This document shows, in pieces, positions 1 to 11,858 of a DNA stretch of 64,000 nt (within the stretch, counting starts at the first letter, position 1; every line of letters begins with the position of its first letter). The stretch is from Cornus controversa (taxonomy: Eukaryota > Streptophyta > Magnoliopsida > Cornales > Cornaceae), in NCBI GenBank assembly GCA_026545225.1, contig CM048847.1, positions 5,704,001 to 5,768,000 of the forward strand. The letters run 5' to 3'. The notes under the pieces are model-generated. The model made no database searches. It was not told the DNA's origin and saw only the letters and a list, made by a program, of their open reading frames with translations. A program made the position numbers and the translations under genes.

Positions 1-1641
1 GTAAAATTAATCAATATAGTCAAATATACATAGAGATAGAGGCAAGAATCAACTTGCCTTAGGTCCCGCTTTTTCTGTGCCCGCGCCTGCCAAGCGGCCT
101 ATTTCCATGCTTGACCCGGTCCTGTGTCAAAGTCCATACGAACAATTCCATCGGGCCACTTCATTTTCCTTTTTAATTTCCATGCTTGGTCCAATTTAAT
201 TAGGCCCAAGAATAATCACAACTATCTTCAACCCAATCAATTTGCCCAAACCCAATTTAGCAGCCCATACATACATATTTAACTTGGGATCAAATACCAA
301 GCCAAATTCATGGCTGTCCAACAAGGCCCAAATATCATCAATTACCAACTCACTTGGTTTATACAGTTGCCACCAACAGCCATAGCTACCGGCCGACCCA
401 CCTAGTCACACCACCATGTACAAACCCATGGCTTCACCTAACCCATCAATAACCCAACCGAGTTCACCTTCCTACGACACCCAAACCCGTGAGCACCACA
501 CCCACGACTAGCCCAAGGAAGCCCAGCCGTGAACTGACCCACGACCACCCCAATCGAAACCCATTACCACAATCAAACACCCACTCAACCAATCTTTAAC
601 CTCAGCCATGGCTGTCCCACGAAGAAGGACCCAACCCTGTACAACCCAGCTGTTGCCAACCTCAAAGGAACGAACCGAAACTCGCCGGAACCACCGTTGA
701 AGACCAGCCATGAGAACCCAGTCGGAGACCCAACACAAACCAGCGACCGAACCCAGCCGTCGGACAGCTGCCACCGTGAAATCGAAGGCTCTCCACCCCC
801 GACAGTCTCCTCCAACAGCCAGCAACCACCGCTCCACAGCCGTGAACCAGAACCCCCTGCCGGAAACGACCACCGCCGTTCGTCGCACCAGCCGAGAAAC
901 CGCCTTCAACTGCGCCAAACACGGCCCAGCCGTGTCTCCACCACCGTCGCCGCCGCAAGCCACCTCCACCGTGAGTGGTCGGCAGCCCCCAGTCACCGCC
1001 GCCGGTGCTCCTCCTCTCACGACTCCCGATCTCCCTTCCTCGGTTTCTCTTTCTCTCTCCCCGACTCCTCCTTCTCTCTCTTTCTTTCTTTTCTTTTTCT
1101 TTTCTTTTCTTTCTTTCTTCTTTCTTCTTTTCTCTTTTTCTTTTCTTTTCTTCTTTCTTCCCAGCCGACAGCTTGGTCTTCTCCTCTTATCCTTATTCTT
1201 TCTTTAATTGTAAACCACTAGTCTTCAAATAATTCTCCTTCACATGTCTTATATCTACATATATAATATATACATAATACACCACATGGGAACCCACTAA
1301 CACATATACACCTATACGTAAATACTTTACACATATACTTGTACATATATATGCCCATACATATACACAATTTTATGTGTATATATAATAATGTAGGTAC
1401 TTAATAGATATATTTATAATTTAATATAAATATATCCCTTATATATATATATCCATATATATATATATACACGTATCCTCCGGCATTATTATAATTCCAC
1501 GTACAAAATCTTCTCCATGTCTTTATAAATATATAATTCCATGTATATATATCCACCTTTGTTCCGAATTTAACTTATTCGAAAAAAATAAATTCGGTCA
1601 AAATTCACCCAGAACCGGTCAAAATAATTCCGGTCCTTACA
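1..1641 (-). mobile_element. LARD-family LTR, 5' part, truncated by window edge
   Basis: Read on the minus strand, this begins at 1641 with TGTAAGGACCGGAATTATTT, the same terminus as the plus-strand LTRs at 48966, 49184 and 56174. It then follows the same order of modules: AT-rich start, a long purine tract (seen here as pyrimidines around 1028-1175), a GC-rich stretch and the GGCAAG/CTTGCC hairpin at 41-58. It continues beyond the window, so its 3' end is not seen. The bases to the right of 1641 do not look like a polypurine tract, so this is a 5' LTR or a solo LTR. Open frames of up to 174 codons here come from low-complexity DNA, not genes. Confidence 0.8.
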
Positions 1642-1871
1642 GATTGTGCAAAAAAAAAATTTCAATTGTGCAAGAATATCACCCTCTCGGGACCTCAGAC
1701 TTGCAATATCTCGCACGATCGAAATAGGGGTTTTGATTGTGCGAAATTGCCCCTGTCTGGACCCTAAAAATAATCAAAAATCATCACCCCTTCGCACAAT
1801 CGAAATGGGGGTTTTGATTGTGCAAAATGGGCATTTTGTATGATCGAAATGCCCTTCCCAAGACTCCCAAC
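1642..1871. other. Unclassified segment with repeated GATTGTGC motif
   Basis: No gene is seen. The motif TTGATTGTGC and its complement recur several times with small changes, giving a loose internal repetition. The last eight bases, CTCCCAAC (1864-1871), are the left target duplication of the neighbouring hAT-like element. Confidence 0.4.
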
Positions 1872-2554
1872 TAGGGGTGGCAATTTTCTTCGCCCCGATG
1901 GGTTTCTGTCCCGCTCGGCCCCTAATGGAGGGGATTTGGTCCGCCCCTAATAGGAGTAGGGGCGAGTATGATTTTTTTAAGAAAACCCGCCTAGTACCCG
2001 CCCCACCCCGATTATATACATACATACATAGATATATATATATATATATAGTGATATAATTGTATGAAATGTGCCATTTATTTTATTATTATATTACTTA
2101 TATAAATATAGTATAATAGATATACGGCAACCACTAGGTTACCTTATTCTGCTTTATTCCTATCTTTATCTTATGACTAAAAGAGAATTCTATCTTGTGT
2201 ACATAATAGATCTATAATAAAAAAAAAATTCTTGAAGACCAAAACCGTTTCTATTTCCATCTACATATGTATATATGTTTGTGTCATTTTCTTTGGTCTT
2301 ATATATTGGAGTTTTGACTATAGGAGTGTTGTATCATTGTTTGGATACATTTAACCCAAACATCGAATTCAAAGCAAATAAAATAAATGATTTTAAAGAT
2401 TTTGTTATTCCTCTCTTTCTCTAAATGGGGCGGTGGTGGTATGCTTACCACAAACCCGTTAGGGTTTTTAACGGGAGATGGATTTTGTATTTCTTTGATG
2501 GGGCGGGGTAGGGTTTTGGCATACCCGCCCCATACCGCCCCGTTGACATCCCTA
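1872..2554. mobile_element. Non-autonomous hAT-like element with 8-bp target duplication
   Basis: The left end is TAGGGGTGGCAA and the right end is TTGACATCCCTA, an imperfect terminal inverted repeat. CTCCCAAC flanks the element on both sides (1864-1871 and 2555-2562). An 8-bp duplication with TAGGG-type ends is the mark of the hAT superfamily. Both ends are GC-rich (CCCGCCCC-type runs) and the middle is AT-rich. At 683 bp with no transposase frame, it would depend on an outside transposase. Confidence 0.85.
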
Positions 2555-2562
2555 CTCCCAAC

Positions 2563-5500
2563 AACCCTATACATGGTCCATATGGAGCCCAATCCTCATT
2601 CTATCATCCTAGGACCCCTCATACATGATTCATAACATACTTGAAAGGTTTCAACATCAATTACATGCTCAAAATCATATTCATAAATGAATCATACACC
2701 AAAATGAATCATTCTCTTTTACAAACACAATCCATTCATAACGAAAACATCATCAAATGAACTAAGTGCTGCCATGGGCATTACATAAACTAAACCATTG
2801 TCTCTTCAAGTTTATAATCCAATACATACATCAAAGTTACATTTGTCCAAATATAACCACAACACAAAAAGAAGTCACATGCCACAAGCAGGCATGGATA
2901 GCCACAAAATGCTCAACATCCAAGAGATAGCAAAAACACTACTAGAGTCCCATTTGGACCCTCATGTCCCATCCGTCATCGGCGCTTTATCTGTAAAAGA
3001 GATTAGAATAAGGGGGTGAGCACCACTGCGACTCAGTAGAGATAGCCCAACCCACCTAAGTGTCGACCCGACACGACCTACATCCTAACATGATTCTTGA
3101 CCAAATCATGAGACCGAGACACTTCCCATAACATTCAAAATTCTGCCACCGAGTATTTACCCACTCCAAGGTGGGTAGACCACCGTCACCGAGTATTTAC
3201 CTACTCTAAGGTGACTTGGCCCCTCTTTCTTTTTACATTCTCACTGAGTATTTACCTACTCCAAAGTGAGTAAACCATAATCACCAAGTATTTACCTACT
3301 CTAAAGTGATTGGACATCTTTTTAGAATCCCCATCAAGTATTTACCTACTCCAAAGTGACGTCACCACTCCAATTCCCTCACTGAGTATTAACCTACTCT
3401 AGGCCATTCAACCACACTTTCCTGTTTCCTCACAACGGCCCCAATATATGCATTTTGAACATATAACAATCTAGCCTTTAATTTCATGCTCCACAATGCA
3501 CATGCTAATTAATAAAACACCTAGCATGAATTTCATCTCCACAACACCACATATATATTTACCGATACATGTAGAACATAGCATACTATCCACATATACT
3601 CACAAAACTTTACCTAAGCACATTTTAGTCATGCTTCACCAATGCACACATTTTATATACAAAGATAGTATGCATTTAACTCACTTACAACATATAACAC
3701 ATATCAGTCTCACATTTGCACATAATTACGCATGTACACCACATTAAGCACATAGGCATATATGCTCTCATTCTCTCATATTTTTATGCATTTGTCCCTC
3801 AGATCATGCATACAAGGAGATACACATCTATTGCATAGAAGAGATTCAAGAGAAGAAGAAAAATATCTTATCCCACCCCTCTTACATCTCTAAAACATGC
3901 AATACACACCCTTAGCTCTCACCACTTCACCCGAAACCCTAGAATCGACAAGTAGATGAGAAAATACCCCCGGGCAACTTAACACACCTTCCCGGACTCC
4001 GTTTTTGATTTTAAAAACTCCTAGGGCCTCGAAATCATTTCCTCTACTCTCTAAACATTTCATCTAAGTCATTCCCAAAAATAAATATTTTTGAGAATTT
4101 TTCAGATTTTCGAGCCCACTTAAGTCACATCCCGGGCCCCGGTTTGACCAAAAAGTCAAATTTTTTCAAATCTTTCAAAAAGTTTTCAAAACCTTTAAAA
4201 CACTCCCCAAACATGTTCCCCACACTCAAAACATGTTAAACATCACTCAAAATGCATTTATGGCAATTATTATGCGAAAAATGCAAAACCGACCAAAATT
4301 GGTCACGATCTCTACACTTATCATCCATGATATATAACCACATATATATATTCCATCACCCACATATGTATTATACACATATATAACATTTAGCATATCA
4401 CAATCATGCTTTTCAAATGCTCGCCAATACTATAATCATATTTAGCATGTATATTCACTACTACCGCAAATATAATCACATATATATTTAACACCATGCA
4501 TAAAAGCCACATATGCATACAAGACAACACATAGCTAAACATGTATTATTTAGCATACTTTTCATGGACTTTTATATATACCTTACCTGCATATCACAAT
4601 GTATAGAAGCATATAAATTTAACATGCTTTCATATCCCAAATATATATACACACCTATATATATATTTATTCCCATCCTACGTATATACATAATCATCTT
4701 TATATATGTATACAAACACCACATATAATCAAATTAAGAAACATATGTAAATTAACCAACATAATGAAATATATACGTAAGAGATAGAGGCAAGAATCAA
4801 CTTGCCTTAGGTCCCACTCTTAACCCGTCTGTGCCTGCAAATCGGCTTATACCAAGTCCGGTCTAGTCCCACGTCCAAGTCACGTACGAACCCGCTTTCT
4901 TTATTTTTTTATTTCCACGCTTGACCCAATTTAATTAAGCAGTCCACCATTTTAGCCTAATTCGAATTCAATTGGAAGACAAACCCAAATTCAAATCCAA
5001 CCCAATTCCAAGGCCCAAGCCCACCATCAATGAGGGCCCAAATCACCAACCATTATTTTCAAGTCCAATGCATAAACCATCATCCATTTATAAATGGACA
5101 CATGTATATATATATATATATCGCACCTTTCCTGCCCATTATGATACCAAAACTGAAAATCCACATAACAGCCCAAAAATGTGGCTGCTCAAACAAACCC
5201 ATCAACTACATACCAAACAATCCATGATCTCATTGCCATCACCCTTACATCATCTATGCACAAACCTGATGCCAGATTACCAACCAAACCTAGCTACCAC
5301 TCGAATTACCCAACCGAACAGCCCAAACCAACCATTAACCATGGCTAAACCCAATTCAGTCACCATGCCCAACCCTACTATCGGACCACCACAACATGGT
5401 TGCCCACCTACTGCCAAGCTAATTCAAACCGGCAGCCAACGCCACCCTGTCTGGTCATCAACCACCCAAACAACTCGGATGCAACACCTAAACCAGCCAA

Positions 5501-6297
5501 GAATACCCACCATGAACAACTGCTAGTCAAGCCAACCGAAACCCACATCCACGGTCCCCTATCCAAGAAGACCCATGAGCCCCGCCATATCACCACCCGA
5601 ACAAGCCACTTCTAGCCACTATAGCGTCCAACCGACAGCCACCAAGCTCCCTCACCCGAGACACCAAACAGGCCACTCAACCACCGAACCCACCGACAAC
5701 CTCAGCTGGTCACCCACCATGGAAGACCCATTAGCCGAGCTTTCCTCCACCTTCACTCATGACCCAACCACCACAGACCCATCCAAACCGCCACAACCGA
5801 GATCAACCCAAAATTAGACCAAACATAGCCACCTCAAGCCGTCGTTGCCGCCTTCAGCCGCCACTCCAGCCGCTGCTGGAGCACCACCTTCACCGTCGCC
5901 TAGGCAAAGCCCCACCGTAAGCAACCCAAAACCACCTCCTTCTTCTTCCTCCTTTCCTCTTCTCTCCGTTCTCTCTCTTCTTTCTACTTTTTCTTTTCTT
6001 TTTTCTTTCTTCTCTTTCTTTTTCTTTCTCTTTTCTCTTGGTCAGCCGACCACATGATCTACCACCTTTTTCTTTTATCTTTCTTCTTTTCTCATACACC
6101 ACACATTTTCACCAACAAACCCCTTCCACATATCCACATATAATACATATATATAACATATATAATATATTATATGGGTATGTTATAATATATATGTTTA
6201 CACATATGTATATACATCACTAAATACACCATATTTATATGTATATTTTTATGTAGTTATATATATATATGGGAATATATATATATTTTGTTACATA

Positions 6298-6336
<39 letters not shown>

Positions 6337-6417
6337 CTTTTCGAATTTAATTTATTCAAAAAAAAAAATTATGTCAAAAATCACCCGGCACTGTTCAAAA
6401 TAATCCAGGTTGTTACA
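2563..6417 (-). mobile_element. Diverged LARD-family LTR copy
   Basis: The minus-strand start at 6417 reads TGTAACAACCTGG, a variant of the family terminus. Moving left come the AT-rich start, the pyrimidine tract (about 5935-6040), a GC-rich stretch, the family hairpin (4789-4806), AT-rich sequence with many ATGCAT/TATATA runs, a tandem array (3146-3405), and GGGGGTGAGC at about 3013, the complement of the GCTCACCCCC block near the 3' end of other copies. The LTR 3' end is not resolved; the left limit given is where the hAT target duplication ends. No coding sequence is seen. Confidence 0.7.
3146..3405 (-). repeat. Tandem array of about six units containing GAGTATTTACCTACTC
   Basis: Units of roughly 40-60 bp share a core like CACCGAGTATTTACCTACTC followed by AAGGTGA. 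This is the complement of the array at 63039-63417 in another LTR of the same family. The young LTRs at 49184 and 56174 carry a different array at the matching place. Confidence 0.75.
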
Positions 6418-6673
6418 ATCCTATATTATAGTGGTCAAGTGTGTTATAGTATTACAGATAAAAGTGTCCAACTTTTATCTCCAATTGCGAACAATTCCAT
6501 AGTGCAAAAAACTGGTGAGCTCAAATCTCATGTGTGTAAATCTCATTCACATCTCATACAAACAAATGAAAAGCCCAATGCATGAATATTTAATTCAATA
6601 ATAAATCATATTTATTAATAAAATGTTGAATAAACAGAATTAATAATTGATTTGTAGGGCACATAATCCAACA
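6418..6673 (-). mobile_element. Copia-like LTR fragment
   Basis: On the minus strand this starts TGTTGGATTATGTGCCC at 6673, a typical Copia-type LTR start, and runs left until the LARD LTR boundary at 6417. It looks truncated by that insertion. Family assignment rests on the terminus only. Confidence 0.5.
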
Positions 6674-7117
6674 CCTTGCTTGTGCCATTATTAGTTGTTG
6701 AGATACTTCCCATTGTCCTTAAGGATGTTAAAGAAAAAAAGTGATAGCATTGCAATGAATACCATGTCTTGGTAGTTGACAGGTGTTTGGTTGGTGTGGT
6801 GTATGATTTGTGCTAATCTAGTTGCGTGTATGTGCGGTTGTGTATTAATATTTAGATTTTTTTTTTCATTGTGTGAGTGTTTGGATGGAGGGGAGAAAGA
6901 TTTTAGTTCACTAGTGATATTATTTCATCAACGAATATCTGGTCACATAATTAAAAATATATTTAATTCAACGAGTCTTATCACTATGTGTTAATATTTA
7001 ATCAGTCTGTAATATTATGTCATTAATACTCTAAGAATATTAAAGTATTTTTTGAATGAGAGATGTTACCCATCGATATATGCAAAAATGTGAAGGGAAT
7101 GATGAAAAAGATGTTCA
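6674..7117. other. AT-rich intergenic DNA, nothing recognised
   Basis: No gene or clear repeat boundary is seen. A 72-codon frame at 6776-6994 has no recognisable features. Confidence 0.5.
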
Positions 7118-7122
7118 GTGAG

Positions 7123-7345
7123 TGTTATAAATAAATAAATATAATTGTATTTATTGAATTGATATTGATATGAAGAATACATAAATGCCTATTTATAGAC
7201 ACATAATCTTGGAGGTTAAGTAAACTTAGGAGACAAAAAAATCCTAGTCCTAGATGGTTTAGGAGAAGGTGTAAGAAACCTATATGGTTTAGGAAAAGAT
7301 ATATAATCTAACAACAGATATAATAGGACATATATAATCTAATAG
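7123..7345 (-). repeat. Left LTR-like arm of the palindromic element
   Basis: This is the inverted counterpart of 9756-9980. On the minus strand it runs from TTAGATTATATATGTCC through a TATA-like box to a TAACA end. The expected TG at its inner end reads TA, so that boundary is approximate. Confidence 0.65.
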
Positions 7346-7797
7346 CCCCTAGTAAACTCAAGGTGAGTTATATGAAGTTAACTTGAGTTTGAAGACAAAA
7401 TTTTGAATACAGCTCGCGAAAGTAATCTGATGATGATACCAACTGTGGTTGCGAAACACATACAAAGAAGCTGCAAAAGAGCGGCTCGGTAGACAAATGC
7501 AGCTCATTAGAGCGATGGAAAAATCAAAAACGGTTCGTTGGAGCAAAAACTAATTTAAAAATAAAAAAAGGAGCTCGATGAAATCAGCGACTTTGACACA
7601 GAGATGCTACGGCTCATGAAATCAATATGGTGATGTTACTAACAGTGGCTGCGAACACATATAAAGAAGCAGCAAAAGAGCAAACTCGTTGGAGCGACGG
7701 TAAGAGCGAAAGTTACTCGTTGGAGTGAAAATTGATTTGAAAATCAGAAAAAAAGGCTTGTTGAAACTAGTATGAGCCGATGACTTGAACTTGATTT

Positions 7798-7877
7798 GGG
7801 CTATCATATTTTTCTTCTTTTATTATCTGCATAATATATATTATGCAGATAATAAAAGAAGAAAAATATGATAGCCC
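7798..7877. repeat. Perfect 80-bp palindrome at the centre of the inverted repeat
   Basis: From GGGCTATCATATTTTTC to its exact complement there is no spacer and no mismatch. The arms then continue on both sides as imperfect inverted repeats for roughly another 450 bp. A transcript through it would fold into a long hairpin. Confidence 0.9.
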
Positions 7878-8319
7878 AGTTTAGGTTTAATTTATCGGCT
7901 CCTACTAGTATTTGTGTGTCAAAGTCGCTAATTTCAACGAGCCTCTTTTTTTATTTTCAAATCTATTTTCACTCCAACGAGTAACTTTCAGTCTTACCGT
8001 CGCTCCAATGAGTTCACTCTTTTGCAACTTCTTTATATATGTTCACAGCCACTATGGTAATATCACCAGATTACTTTCACGAGCCGTAACATCTGTGTGT
8101 AAAAGTTGCTAACTTCAACGAGCTCCTTTTCTGATTTTCAAATCAGTTTTCGCTCCAACAAGTTGTTTTCGGTCTTCTCGTCCCTCCAATGAGCTACGTT
8201 TGTCTACCGAGTCGCCTTTTGCAACTTCTTTGTATATGTTTCACAACCACAGTTGGTAACATCTCCAGATTGCTTTTGCGAGTCGCATTCAAGAATGTCT
8301 CAAACTCAAGTTAGCTTCA

Positions 8320-9723
8320 TGATAAGTGTTCAATTTTATGCATTTGAACCCTCTTTATTGCATATGTTAGTTCCATTTTTGCGTTTACCGAGATATGTTT
8401 ACGATATTTTTGTGTTTTTGATGTATTGCAGGTCTTGGAGTAAATGGAGCAAAGTTTGAGGCTTTTTGCAGTTCAAGAGAAAAATCAGAAATTGCAGCCA
8501 AAGGCATCTCGATCAATTGAGATGTTGATCTCGATTAATCGAAATCTCGATTGATCGAAATCTCGATCAATCGAGATCCAATCTCGATTGATCGAGATTC
8601 TGCAGAACCCACTTGGCCACTTGCTCACCTGCTCTCCCACTTGCAACAAAATCCCCCTTTTTGCACGACTTAAGGGGATTGTCTGACTTGAACAAGACCT
8701 TTGGGGACATTTTTGATATAAGAGATGCATATATATATATGTATATATATATATATATGGTGGGCCTCCAAGGTTGAAAAGGAAGCCTTAAAGCACAAAA
8801 TAGCCTCATATCTCTCATATCTCTCAACACATCAGACCATCAAGAGGAGAGACATTCGGGAGAGAGGAGAAGAAGCTGAACCAGACCAAGAAGCTTCATC
8901 TTCTCCATCAATGGAAGAGTGCAAGGCAACCATGAGCAACTAACTTCCATACTAGGGTGTTGGTTTCAACCCTTAGCCATGTAAACTTGTTCCTTCTTGT
9001 AGCACTTGGGATTTGTAATTAAATGTTGATTATTTAGCCTAGTGATCATGTACACAAATACATTTCTTCTATATATTCATTTGATATGGATTTTATTCTT
9101 GTCTTAGAGTAGATTTTCTCATTTGAATGCACAACATTTGCATATTCCACAAGAAGTGCAAATGATGGCTAGATAATGGTGTTTAAATGAATGTGTGATG
9201 TTTGCTTGTATAGACCATGCCAAGACAAGGTAGTTTGGATGCATGTAGGGTTCACTTAGTGAGTAGGGTAATTAGGTAGTTAGTTAGGTTGAAGAGCTAT
9301 GCTTGTTGAAGATGGATTATGATAGGTTAGCACACACATTGATCTTTTGATATGTCATTGAGGTCACAAGCCTAATGACATTGTTAGGCATTTAATTAAT
9401 GAATCCCATGCTTGCTACATTTATGAACATGTGAATGGCTAGTGGTGGAAACCAACCCTAGTTCTCTCTCTCATCCTTTACTCTTTAATTTTATTGTCAT
9501 TACTTTTATACAATAGGTTGTAAACAAAAATCCAAAAACTTGTTTTTAGGATTAAAGTGGAATTAATCTTTCTTTAAGACAATTGCGACTAGTCCTCGTG
9601 GGATCGATACCCTATATATAGAACCTTATCTACAAAGATTCGTGCTCTTGCGAGTGGTTAAATTATATTTTGATAAAAAGGGCAAAATTAAGCTTACAAT
9701 ATAATTCGAGTTTAGCCACATCA
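8320..9723 (+). mobile_element. Solo LTR, Ty3/gypsy type, 1.4 kb
   Basis: It starts TGATAAGTGTTCAATTT and ends CCACATCA, and CTTCA flanks it on both sides (8315-8319 and 9724-9728). It interrupts the right arm of the palindromic element: the sequence on either side joins to match the left arm. The start and the tail motif around 9590-9660 (GACTAGTCCTCGTGGGATCG) resemble Athila/Tat-type gypsy LTRs. There is no internal domain or second LTR, so it is a recombined solo LTR. Confidence 0.85.
8501..8605. repeat. Cluster of palindromic CTCGATCAATCGAG-type motifs
   Basis: Within about 100 bp of the solo LTR, ATCTCGATTGATCGA and its complement recur about seven times in alternating orientation. This would allow many alternative small hairpins or act as a dense binding-site cluster. 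Confidence 0.75.
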
Positions 9724-9755
9724 CTTCATATAACTCACCTTGAGTTTGTGGGGTC

Positions 9756-9980
9756 TGTTAGATTATATATTTTCTATTATATTTGCCGTTATATTATATA
9801 TCTTTTCTTAAACTATATATGTTTCTTACACCTTCTCCTAAACCATCTAGGATTAGGATTTCTTGTCTCCTAAGTTTACTTATCCTCCAAGATTATGTGC
9901 CTATATATAAATAGACATTTATGTATTGTTTATATCAATATCAATTTAATAAATACAATTATCTTTCTTTATTTTTAACA
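9756..9980 (+). repeat. Right LTR-like arm of the palindromic element
   Basis: It starts TGTTAGATTATATATT after TGTGGGGTC and ends TTTTTAACA. A TATA-like box (CTATATATAAATAG) lies near 9901 and AATAAA near 9949. It mirrors 7123-7345. Confidence 0.7.
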
Positions 9981-9985
9981 GTGAG

Positions 9986-10354
9986 AATGGAGTGTATACT
10001 ATGTGGGGGAGGGGGTGGGGTGGGGTGGGGTTGGGGGAGGGGAAGGGGGAGAGGGAGAGGGTCATGACCTGACGTGTTTATGGTGCAATGTGCAAATAAT
10101 TTGCAAATTGCTTAGGAATAGTAGGCATAGGAGTAGTAGAAACTATTTTTGACAAAATTACTTAAGTGTTGTGGTGGAGGTAAAAACATTTTCCCCTTAT
10201 GATAATGGTAAATTTATCCAAACAAAAAAAAGGTGATTGATAAAAGTGATAATAGAAATTGTTAGCGGTCTCATTTAAAATTTTTGCCTCATGACTCCAC
10301 TTATATCAAGCAAGCCCTTATTTGAGTTATGTTCGAAAATCATATTTAGGTTTG
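9986..10354. other. Non-coding DNA with a guanine-rich tract
   Basis: Positions about 10002-10060 are almost purely G on the plus strand, with many runs of three to six G separated by single T or A. This is a strong candidate for G-quadruplex formation. The rest has no visible feature. Confidence 0.6.
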
Positions 10355-10605
10355 ATTGTTCAATTTGAGGTTGAAGACTCATGAACCACACTTGGCTCAA
10401 CACCTAGAAAACACGGACAGTTCACCAAGGGTGCCGTACCTGTGTCAGACACTCGGACACCGTGTTGGTCACTCGGACATGTGTCGGACACTTTGTAGAA
10501 ATGTCTTGACATTTTTCTTTTTAAGTCACTTCTCGAACACTCTTTGGATATTTCTCGGACACTTCTTTGACACTCCTCAAACACGTGTCGGACACTTTGT
10601 AGTAG
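10355..10605. repeat. Degenerate GTGTCGGACAC-rich repeat
   Basis: Forms of GTGTCGGACACT recur in both orientations. The style resembles the terminal region of the hAT MITE at 34153-34725, but no ends or target duplication could be fixed. Confidence 0.4.
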
Positions 10606-10860
10606 TGATGTATATTCAAGTATTCGAATGAAAATTATATGCTACTAAGTTATAATTAAAAATGTAAGATAAATATATGTAGAAGAGTAAATAAGTCTGG
10701 TTCTCTAATTTATTTTAATATGTTTGTCTATTTTTGTTTACAAATTTGTTTAATTCTTAATTGCTTGATGATGAATTAAAATATTTTTTATTGAATAATT
10801 AATATGTTATATTATTATTTTATAGTAATATATTTTAAAAGAAATTCGTGTTACTACAGT
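10606..10860. other. AT-rich DNA, nothing recognised
   Basis: No gene, repeat boundary or motif stands out. Confidence 0.4.
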
Positions 10861-11450
10861 TAGGGATGACAACGGGGCGGGTACGGCACGGGTTTGCCTA
10901 AACCCGTCCCCGCCCCGCTGCCTTCAACACTATTACCAAACCCGTCGAGGGTTTGAAATGGGGACGAAATTTCAAAACCCATCCCTGTCCCGTTGGGAGA
11001 AATCTCATCCTGTCCCCGCTCCGCCTCGCCCAGTTTAAAATTTCAAAAGGGGCGGGACGAGACGGGGCGAGGCGAGGCGGGGCCCCTCCCCACAAAATTG
11101 TAACCATCAAACATCAATAAAAATTGATTTTTTCAAAAAATACGAGCCTAGTGGGTAGTACCAAGTTTGACACTATTAAATTCAAAATAGTATAACCCTT
11201 GTTTAAGAAGTAAAATGACAAAATTCTACAATTAAATAGTCTATTACAGAAAATATATTTCATAACTAAATAATTTAGTAACAAGTTTGATCCAATAATT
11301 AAAGAAGTGTTAATACAACAAAAAGATAAAATGAATACATAACTCTTAATACAACCAAAAGTAAAATTATAATTTGTATATATATCTATATACATATAAA
11401 TATATTTATAATAATAAAATATATAAGCGGGGCGGGGCGGGTTATTATAG
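10861..11450. mobile_element. GC-rich hAT-like remnant upstream of TIC100
   Basis: The left end TAGGGATGACAACGGGGCGG resembles the start of the element at 1872, followed by alternating GGGGCGGG and CCCGCCCC blocks and an AT-rich middle (11105-11425). A second GGGGCGGGGCGGG block lies at about 11429. No matching right end or 8-bp duplication was found, so it is probably truncated. Its right side lies about 400 bp from the TIC100 start. Confidence 0.5.
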
Positions 11451-11739
11451 AGTTCCGAATTTGCGGTGAGTTTTGATTTTTTTTCTCAAATTTGTCTTTA
11501 CGGAAAAAAAATGACTCCCATATCCGTCTTAAACGGGACAAGACGAGACGGGACAAAAATCCGGTGGAACGAACAAAATTACCATCAGTAACTACGGTGA
11601 TGGTGCGGGTGCTTCCTATCCAATTTACCAGCATGGACGGGCGCGTTAACTTTGACCAGAGCTGCTCTGCCAAAACTCACCCTAGGCTTAGGTACAACTG
11701 GCTACTGCATCGTTTCGTTCCTATCGCTTTGACGCACAA

Positions 11740-11858
11740 GGCATCTGTGTATTTAAACACCTTATCTTCTTCTTTACACACGCACACTCTCTCGCTCGCT
11801 CTCTGAATACTCAGCTCATCTTCTTCGACTCTCTCTCAAACTCACAGAACAACAGAAA
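11740..11858 (+). promoter_or_regulatory. TIC100 core promoter and 5' UTR
   Basis: A TATA-like TATTTAAA at 11750-11757 lies about 100 bp before the start codon. It is followed by a CT-rich leader (CTCTCTCGCTCGCTCTC and similar), common in plant 5' UTRs. The transcription start is probably near 11780-11790, inferred from the usual TATA spacing. Confidence 0.6.

Larger units (their letters stand above)
7123..9980. mobile_element. Palindromic retroelement: two 3' ends joined head to head
   Basis: The element starts TGTTATAAATAA, ends TTTTTAACA, and is flanked by GTGAG on both sides (7118-7122 and 9981-9985), which is what retroviral-type integration leaves. Its two halves are inverted copies of each other around 7837/7838. 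Each outer arm is an LTR-like block of about 225 bp (minus at 7123-7345, plus at 9756-9980) with a TATA-like box (CTATAAATAGGC-type) and AATAAA. On the right it is preceded by a short polypurine-like TGTGGGG. Each arm also holds two diverged copies of a roughly 200-bp subrepeat. Without the nested solo LTR the element is about 1.45 kb. No coding sequence is seen. Confidence 0.75.

Noticed and set aside
697-1232. Three overlapping frames of 85-174 codons with Ser/Phe/Leu-rich tails
   Set aside because: They lie in the minus-strand LTR and read through its pyrimidine tract; no family features.
3496-3747. 83-codon His/Thr-rich frame
   Set aside because: Derived from ACACAT/CACATA-rich LTR sequence.
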